From: Robiginitomaculum sp.
GTDB taxonomy: Bacteria; Pseudomonadota; Alphaproteobacteria; Caulobacterales; Maricaulaceae
Reading direction: 5' to 3'
Length of the DNA stretch: 7,203 nt
Assembly: GCA_016765255.1 (NCBI GenBank)
Contig: JAESQI010000120.1
Coordinates: 1 to 7,203 of the forward strand
Positions 1 to 3,890 of this stretch are shown one piece after another (the stretch's first letter is position 1; every line of letters starts with the position of its first letter). The notes below the pieces were generated by a model. The model was not told the DNA's origin. It worked only from the letters and a program-made list of their open reading frames with translations, and did not search any database. The position numbers and the translations under genes are program-made.

Positions 1-79
1 ATGAGCGGGGAATTAGGAGGCAGTATGAGTGGGAAATGAGGCAATATAAACGGCGATAGAAAATATGGCGATAGAAATG
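1..79. other. Non-coding stretch downstream of zapA with short degenerate repeats
   Basis: No credible gene is visible here. The + strand is purine-rich. An 11-base unit, GGCGATAGAAA, occurs exactly twice (52-62 and 67-77) with a 15-base period. A looser pair, ATGAGCGGGGAA (1-12) and ATGAGTGGGAAA (25-36), matches at 10 of 12 positions. I see no stem followed by a T-run on the minus strand that would terminate zapA. In many proteobacteria the 6S RNA gene and a 5-formyltetrahydrofolate cyclo-ligase gene lie downstream of zapA. The window ends too soon to test this, and nothing here identifies either. Confidence 0.4.
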
Positions 80-442
80 CTAATGCCTCGCCAGTTTTTC
101 AGCCAGTTTCTCTATGCGCTGCGCTGCGTCAGCCAAGGCACTAGATGCGTTAAGTTCAGATTTTTGAGCGCTGGCCACAGCAACCTCGCTTTTCTTTTGC
201 ATCTCAACTGACAAAGCACGGGCTTGGTCTTCAACAGACTCGCTCACCTCTTCCAACTCGTCAGTCATGCCAATGCCCGCCATCACAAGCAGTTGCAAAT
301 CACCGATTTGGCCAAATTGGTTGGCCAGTAATTTGACCCGCTCATCGAGTTTGCGGCCTAAGTTTTCGAGGCGTTCTTCTTCGCCGTCATCACATCCAAG
401 CGCGTATTTCCGCCCATTGATTTCCAAACTAACCTTACCCAT
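80..442 (-). CDS. zapA: Cell division protein ZapA (FtsZ-ring-associated)
   Basis: This 120-residue protein fits the ZapA family (E. coli ZapA is about 109 residues). Known ZapA proteins bind FtsZ in the cytoplasm and promote bundling and alignment of protofilaments at midcell. The N-terminal globular part begins MGKVSLEINGRKYALGC and continues with the family-typical acidic EEERLENLGRKLDERV (about residues 21-36). The central block GDLQLLVMAGIGMTDEL (about 47-63) starts the long helix. The C-terminal half is Ala/Glu/Lys/Ser-rich and looks like a coiled coil. The frame stays open upstream to 607, but the ATG at 442 is chosen because it starts the family homology, follows a good Shine-Dalgarno sequence and lies one base after the zauP stop. 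The stop is TAG at 82-80. It is very likely co-transcribed and translationally coupled with zauP. Confidence 0.93.
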   Translation of the reverse strand: MGKVSLEINGRKYALGCDDGEEERLENLGRKLDERVKLLANQFGQIGDLQLLVMAGIGMTDELEEVSESVEDQARALSVEMQKKSEVAVASAQKSELNASSALADAAQRIEKLAEKLARH

Positions 443-443
443 A

Positions 444-755
444 TTAGGTCTCCCCCAAAATGTGGAGAACTTGGGAAATGACACTGTCCATTTCAGCCGT
501 GGTTTCGTGAGCAAGGGCAGACATTTCAGCTTCGCGGTCTTTGTAGTTTTTCTCGCGGGCCTGCGCATCGTCCAGATCAGAAGCCAACCGCGCCCTATCT
601 TGTTCAAAAGTTTTACTGTCCTCTGAGCCCTTTTCTAATTCACTCATGCGAGCGATCATTGGTTCTAGGGACTGCTCCAAACTGGACAAAGCCCGTACCA
701 ATCGATCTGCTGCTTCACGGGAGCTTGACGGGGTATGGGAAGACGATTGGGTCAT
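444..755 (-). CDS. zauP: DUF4164/ZauP-like coiled-coil protein, partner of ZapA
   Basis: This is a 103-residue, highly charged, predicted helical protein with no signal peptide or membrane segment. After a Ser/Thr-rich N-terminus (residues 1-13), nearly the whole chain from about residue 14 to 100 reads as amphipathic helix or coiled coil. The segment DRARLASDLDDAQAR (about 53-67) and the terminal VISQVLHIL resemble alphaproteobacterial DUF4164 proteins. In Caulobacter the coiled-coil protein ZauP is encoded with zapA, and the pair focuses the Z-ring. Position, size and composition match that. An in-frame TAA stands directly before the ATG at 755, which limits upstream extension, although the ribosome site is weak (CAGG, 11 bases upstream). 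The stop TAA (446-444) is one base from the zapA ATG. Identification rests on context and composition, because coiled coils are poor homology markers. Confidence 0.78.
   Translation of the reverse strand: MTQSSSHTPSSSREAADRLVRALSSLEQSLEPMIARMSELEKGSEDSKTFEQDRARLASDLDDAQAREKNYKDREAEMSALAHETTAEMDSVISQVLHILGET
450..456 (-). promoter_or_regulatory. Ribosome binding site deciding the zapA start
   Basis: GGGGGAG on the minus strand ends 7 bases before the ATG at 442-440. It lies inside the last codons of zauP, so ribosomes finishing zauP would be placed on it. This supports the 120-residue start over the longer open frame that reaches back to 607. Confidence 0.75.
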
Positions 756-779
756 TTAAGGGCAAACCTGTTCATTATC

Positions 780-784
780 GAATC
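780..784. promoter_or_regulatory. GANTC (CcrM methylation motif) 25 bases before zauP
   Basis: The sequence is GAATC. In Caulobacter-type bacteria CcrM methylates GANTC, and the regulator GcrA activates many promoters, including cell-division ones, that carry this motif in a methylation-sensitive manner. Its position just upstream of zauP-zapA would suit such control. Function here is inferred only. Confidence 0.4.
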
Positions 785-798
785 TCTACTATATCTAT

Positions 799-820
799 AG
801 AATGGCCCAAGAATGGCTCT
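799..820. repeat. Tandem 11-base direct repeat in the divergent promoter region
   Basis: AGAATGGC occurs at 799-806 and again at 810-817, so equivalent bases are 11 apart, about one helical turn. A TGGCC (803-807) and a GGCCA (822-826) also form an inverted pair around the second copy. This arrangement could be a regulator binding site on one face of the DNA, but no known consensus is matched. Confidence 0.3.
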
Positions 821-926
821 AGGCCAAGCTATAACTTAAAACAGCGATACCGACATAAAACGAAAAATTAGGCCGTATGGCAATTTTTTGCTTTAAATAC
901 CCTCCAATTCCCTGTTAGGAACATTC

Positions 927-931
927 GAATC
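927..931. promoter_or_regulatory. GANTC (CcrM methylation motif) 29 bases before gap
   Basis: The sequence is GAATC, overlapping the palindrome ATTCGAAT at 923-930. It lies in the expected gap leader or promoter-proximal zone. Methylation or GcrA control of gap is possible but is inferred from position alone. Confidence 0.35.
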
Positions 932-950
932 ATCTAATAAACCATTTCTC

Positions 951-955
951 GGGAG
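951..955 (+). promoter_or_regulatory. Ribosome binding site of gap
   Basis: GGGAG lies 5 bases before the ATG at 961, a strong site that fixes the gap start. Confidence 0.7.
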
Positions 956-960
956 TATTT

Positions 961-1971
961 ATGACCTTAAGAATTGCAATCAACGGATTTGGCCGCATAG
1001 GCCGCCTCGTCGTCAGGGCTGTCATTGAATACGACATGAAAGATGTTGAAATTGTTGCCATTAACAGCCCAGGCGCTCTCGAGACCCAAGTCCACCTGCT
1101 TAAATATGATACGGCCCATGGCTGCCTCAAAACAGATGTCATTAGCGAGCCTGGTATGATGGATTTTGGCACGGGCCCCGTGCGGGTCACCCATGAACGC
1201 GATCCTTCCAAAGCTGATGGGGGAGCGCTCGATGTGGACGTGGTTATGGAATGCTCTGGTTTTTTTCGCACCAAAGAGGCCGTACAAGCCCATCTTGACG
1301 CAGGAGCAAAAAGTGTATTGATCTCTGCACCCGGCCAAGGTGTAGATAAAACGATTGTATACGGTGTTAATCACGGCGACTTAACGGCCGATGATCTCGT
1401 TGTCTCTTGCGCGTCTTGCACCACGAATTGCCTTGCGCCCCTTGCTAAAGTCCTCGTAGACAGTGTCGGGATTAAACGCGGGTTCATGACAACCATTCAT
1501 TCTTATACTTTGGATCAACGAATACTCGACAGTTCGCACAAAGATTTATACCGAGCACGGGCCGCTGGCCAAAATATGATCCCGACATCGACAGGTGCGG
1601 CCAAAGCCGTTGGGCTTGTCCTGCCCGAACTTGAAGGAAAGTTACACGGCTCGGCGGTGCGGGTTCCGACTTTAAATGTATCTATGGTCGACCTTCCGTT
1701 CCAACCTTTCAAACATTCCAATGCGGAAATGATCAATGAGGCTATCAAGGAAGCTTCGGAAGGGGCCATGAAGGGCATTATACGTTATACAGAAGAACCA
1801 CTCGTCTCCTCTGACCTCAATCATGATCCCCACTCCACCATATTTGCCGCCCCATTAACAAAAGTTATGGACAATGAGCTTGTCAAGGTCATTGCTTGGT
1901 ATGACAATGAATGGGGATTTGCCAACAGGATGATTGATGTGGCAAAAGAAATGAAATCCGCACAAGGTTAA
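961..1971 (+). CDS. gap: Type I glyceraldehyde-3-phosphate dehydrogenase, possibly NADP-using
   Basis: This 336-residue cytoplasmic enzyme would oxidise and phosphorylate glyceraldehyde-3-phosphate to 1,3-bisphosphoglycerate, or run in reverse in gluconeogenesis. The Rossmann motif NGFGRIGR is at residues 8-15. The active-site signature ASCTTNCLAP holds the catalytic Cys153, and the partner His180 lies in TTIHSYT. The C-terminal WYDNEWGF is at 313-320. Length is normal for the family. Two cofactor determinants are unusual. The Asp that usually follows IN in NAD-dependent enzymes (Bacillus Asp32) is Ser36, within INSPG. The Leu-Pro pair near Bacillus 187-188 is Ser191-Ser192, within LDSSHKD. 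Erythrose-4-phosphate dehydrogenase (Epd) shares NHDPHS and EWGFANRM with this protein, but SYT after His180 and the pgk neighbour favour GAPDH. It is the first gene of an operon with pgk, 8 bases apart. Confidence 0.95.
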   Translation: MTLRIAINGFGRIGRLVVRAVIEYDMKDVEIVAINSPGALETQVHLLKYDTAHGCLKTDVISEPGMMDFGTGPVRVTHERDPSKADGGALDVDVVMECSGFFRTKEAVQAHLDAGAKSVLISAPGQGVDKTIVYGVNHGDLTADDLVVSCASCTTNCLAPLAKVLVDSVGIKRGFMTTIHSYTLDQRILDSSHKDLYRARAAGQNMIPTSTGAAKAVGLVLPELEGKLHGSAVRVPTLNVSMVDLPFQPFKHSNAEMINEAIKEASEGAMKGIIRYTEEPLVSSDLNHDPHSTIFAAPLTKVMDNELVKVIAWYDNEWGFANRMIDVAKEMKSAQG

Positions 1972-1979
1972 ATTAGAAA

Positions 1980-3197
1980 ATGGTAGATTTTCGCAGACTT
2001 GAAGATGTGAATGTGTCGGGGAAAACCGTACTCATACGGGTTGACTTTAACGTCCCGTGTAACGAAGACGGCAAAATAACCGATGACACACGTTTAAAAG
2101 CCTCACTACCGACGATCAAATATTTACAAAAACAGCGCGCAAAAATCGTATTGATGAGCCATTTTGGGCGGCCAAATGGTCAACGGGAAAGCGGTGCGTC
2201 TTTGATGAAAATAATTGCCCCCTTATCAAAGCTTGTTGAAACTTCGGTCAAATTTGCACCTGATTGCATTGGCGAGGCCACTCAGAAAGCCATAGCCAAA
2301 TTAAAGCCTCGCGAAGTGTTATTGCTTGAAAACACACGTTTTCACATGGGCGAAACCAAGACATCAGGCGGAGAAAATGGTTATGACCCTGACTTTGCAA
2401 AAGCATTGGCCACAGGGTCTGATATTTATGTCCACGACGCGTTTTCCGTGACCCACCGCGCTCAGGCCTCAACGACGGGCATTGCAAAGTTTTTACCCGC
2501 CTATGCCGGCCTCGCTCTTGAGCGGGAACTTGACCATATCAGCCAAGCGCTCGATATCCCCAAACGCCCAGTGATGGCATTGGTTGGCGGGGCGAAAGTA
2601 TCAACAAAAATAGATCTGTTAAAAAACCTAGTCGGCAAATTAGACCGCCTTGCCATTGGCGGCGGCATGGCCAATACATTTCTGGCCGCCCTCGGGCATG
2701 ATGTTGGCGGTTCCCTGTGCGAACATGACCTTAAGGATAAAGCTCTGGACATTATGCAGGCAGCTAAAACTGCCAAATGCGAAATTATCTTGCCAATTGA
2801 CGTGATCGCAGCCGAAGGGTTTGCTGCCCATGCCCCGCACAGGGTGTGCGGGCTGGACGACGTTAAACCAGACGAAATGATATTAGACGCTGGCCCCGAT
2901 ACCGTCACCGCCATTTTAGACGCCATAGACCTAAGCCAAACACTGATTTGGAACGGCCCTCTTGGTACGTTCGAACTGCAACCCTTTGACACGGCAACGG
3001 TAGAAGCCGCCAAATACGCGGCCAAACGCGTCAAGAACAACGGTCTGATTGCTGTGGCTGGCGGGGGCGATACAGTGGCCGCCCTCAAACATGCAGGCGC
3101 AGCAGACGGCTTTACCTTTATCTCAACCGCCGGCAGTGCCTTCCTTGAATGGATGGAAGGGAAATCCCTGCCCGGCGTTGAAATCTTGAAAAAATAA
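1980..3197 (+). CDS. pgk: Phosphoglycerate kinase
   Basis: This 405-residue cytoplasmic kinase transfers a phosphate between 1,3-bisphosphoglycerate and ADP, the step directly after Gap. The N-terminal substrate domain shows RVDFNVP (20-26), Arg38 in DDTRLKASLPT, SHFGRP (60-65) and LLLENTRFH (114-122), followed by DAFSVTHRAQAST (153-165). The C-terminal nucleotide domain shows GGAKVSTK (203-210), GGGMANTF (227-234), WNGPLG (324-329) and the ATP-binding GGGDT (361-365). All key family motifs are present and the length is normal. A short insertion-like TKTSGGENG (126-134) lies in a loop after the ENTRF block. It starts 8 bases after the gap stop with only a weak ribosome site (AAGG across the gap stop), so translational coupling to gap is likely. 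Confidence 0.97.
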   Translation: MVDFRRLEDVNVSGKTVLIRVDFNVPCNEDGKITDDTRLKASLPTIKYLQKQRAKIVLMSHFGRPNGQRESGASLMKIIAPLSKLVETSVKFAPDCIGEATQKAIAKLKPREVLLLENTRFHMGETKTSGGENGYDPDFAKALATGSDIYVHDAFSVTHRAQASTTGIAKFLPAYAGLALERELDHISQALDIPKRPVMALVGGAKVSTKIDLLKNLVGKLDRLAIGGGMANTFLAALGHDVGGSLCEHDLKDKALDIMQAAKTAKCEIILPIDVIAAEGFAAHAPHRVCGLDDVKPDEMILDAGPDTVTAILDAIDLSQTLIWNGPLGTFELQPFDTATVEAAKYAAKRVKNNGLIAVAGGGDTVAALKHAGAADGFTFISTAGSAFLEWMEGKSLPGVEILKK

Positions 3198-3208
3198 ACC
3201 CTCACAAT

Positions 3209-3213
3209 AAGGA
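3209..3213 (+). promoter_or_regulatory. Ribosome binding site of the FKBP lipoprotein gene
   Basis: AAGGA lies 7 bases before the ATG at 3221. It sits in the 23-base gap after pgk, which has no room for a separate terminator or an obvious promoter, so read-through from pgk is expected. Confidence 0.65.
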
Positions 3214-3220
3214 TAATTTT

Positions 3221-3823
3221 ATGAAAACACTCTACACACTCACCGCATTCTCTGCCCTATGTTTCTTGGGCGCTTGTGGAAACCCTACCGGCGAAACAAA
3301 AGCGCCAACCAATCAAGCCGAAGCACAAAAAGCCTATGACACGGCCAAAGAAAGCCTTGCAAAATTCTCCTCATGCCCCACAGAAAATGTTCTCACCGAC
3401 ATATCCACTTATACAACAACACTTGGCGATACCGCTCTCTCACAAGAAGAATGGCTTGCCGCCAATGGCAAGCGCAAAGGTGTGATTACAACTGCCTCAG
3501 GCTTGCAGTACAGCGTCAATAAAGCTTCAAGCATGACATCCGCAAACCCGCCAAAACCAACGCAAACCGTACGCGTTAATTATCATGGATTGTTTATCAA
3601 CGGCGACACATTCGACAGCTCATATGACCGTGAAAAGGACATCGAATTCCCGCTAAACGGTGTGATTAAAGGCTGGACAGAAGGCGTTGGCCTGATGCGC
3701 CCTTGTGATGCGTGGACATTTTATATCCCGTCTGATCTCGCCTACGGCCCCAATGGACGCGGTTCTATCCCCCCCGCCACACCGTTAGTCTTTCACGTAC
3801 AATTGCTCGAAATTACTGACTAA
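3221..3823 (+). CDS. FKBP-type peptidyl-prolyl cis-trans isomerase, lipoprotein (FkpA/Mip-like)
   Basis: This 200-residue protein is predicted to isomerise Xaa-Pro bonds in the periplasm. A signal peptide ends in the lipobox LGAC with lipidated Cys19. Gly at +2 does not give inner-membrane retention by the E. coli rule, so outer-membrane anchoring is likely. Residues 20-110 form a variable helical linker that ends in the FkpA-like GVITTASGLQY (87-97). The FKBP domain spans about 110-198. By comparison with human FKBP12, pocket residues are present: Tyr121, Phe131-Asp132, Phe143, Val148-Ile149, Trp152, Tyr175, Ile183 and Phe191. Mature-chain cysteines 52 and 162 are the only non-lipid ones, and Cys162 sits where FKBPs usually have Gly. 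It lies 23 bases after pgk and before the terminator, so it is the last gene of the gap operon. The domain call is firm; client proteins are unknown. Confidence 0.92.
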   Translation: MKTLYTLTAFSALCFLGACGNPTGETKAPTNQAEAQKAYDTAKESLAKFSSCPTENVLTDISTYTTTLGDTALSQEEWLAANGKRKGVITTASGLQYSVNKASSMTSANPPKPTQTVRVNYHGLFINGDTFDSSYDREKDIEFPLNGVIKGWTEGVGLMRPCDAWTFYIPSDLAYGPNGRGSIPPATPLVFHVQLLEITD

Positions 3824-3850
3824 AACACATACAAAACATTGATAACTTTT

Positions 3851-3876
3851 AAGGGGCCTATTGGCCCTTTTTTTTT
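3851..3876 (+). terminator. Rho-independent terminator of gap-pgk-FKBP operon
   Basis: AAGGGGCC (3851-3858) pairs with GGCCCTTT (3863-3870) around the loop TATT. This gives an 8-base-pair stem with one G-T pair, running into nine T residues (3868-3876). It begins 27 bases after the FKBP stop. Read on the minus strand the same hairpin is not followed by a T-run, so it should stop plus-strand transcription mainly and may only partly insulate the convergent protease gene, which ends at 3891. Confidence 0.9.
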
Positions 3877-3890
3877 GTGCGTCCGACCAA

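Larger units (their letters stand above)
756..960. promoter_or_regulatory. Divergent zauP-zapA / gap-pgk intergenic control region
   Basis: These 205 bases separate two divergent operons and must hold both promoters. No convincing -35/-10 pair could be assigned on either strand, which is common in alphaproteobacteria. Visible elements are two GANTC sites (780-784 and 927-931), AT-rich tracts at 787-799 and 882-899, an 11-base-spaced direct repeat (799-820), and a perfect palindrome ATTCGAAT (923-930) overlapping the second GANTC. No tandem TTAA-N7-TTAA site of the CtrA type was found. No small gene with a good ribosome site is apparent. Confidence 0.6.

Noticed and set aside
15..39. AGGAGG followed by ATG at 25 on the + strand
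   Set aside because: It looks like a start site, but the frame closes after four codons (TGA at 37-39).
443..607. N-terminal extension of the zapA reading frame by 55 residues
   Set aside because: It overlaps zauP, has a composition unlike ZapA (many Trp, Pro and Arg), and family homology, the ribosome site and the stop-start junction all point to the ATG at 442.
267..626. Plus-strand open frame antisense to zapA-zauP
   Set aside because: The product is Pro/Ser-rich with no recognisable domain and is the mirror of two well-supported genes.
725..760. TTGACG at 725-730 as a -35 box for gap
   Set aside because: It lies within zauP coding sequence, no -10-like hexamer follows at 16-18 bases, and it is over 200 bases from gap.
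659..871. 70-codon plus-strand open frame running from zauP into the intergenic region
   Set aside because: Its first half is antisense to zauP, it has no ribosome site of note, and the sequence resembles no family I recognise.
961..1971. Erythrose-4-phosphate dehydrogenase (epd) instead of gap
   Set aside because: Shared NHDPHS and EWGFANRM also occur in proteobacterial GAPDHs; HSYT with DQRILD after the catalytic His is GAPDH-like, whereas E. coli Epd has HSAMHDQ.
2501..3205. 234-codon minus-strand open frame opposite pgk
   Set aside because: Pgk has every family motif on the other strand; this frame gives a Ser/Ala/Pro-rich composition typical of an antisense shadow.
3851..3876. Bidirectional terminator for the convergent M16 protease
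   Set aside because: On the minus strand the hairpin is followed by CTTAAAAG-like sequence rather than a T-run, so only the plus-strand role is supported.
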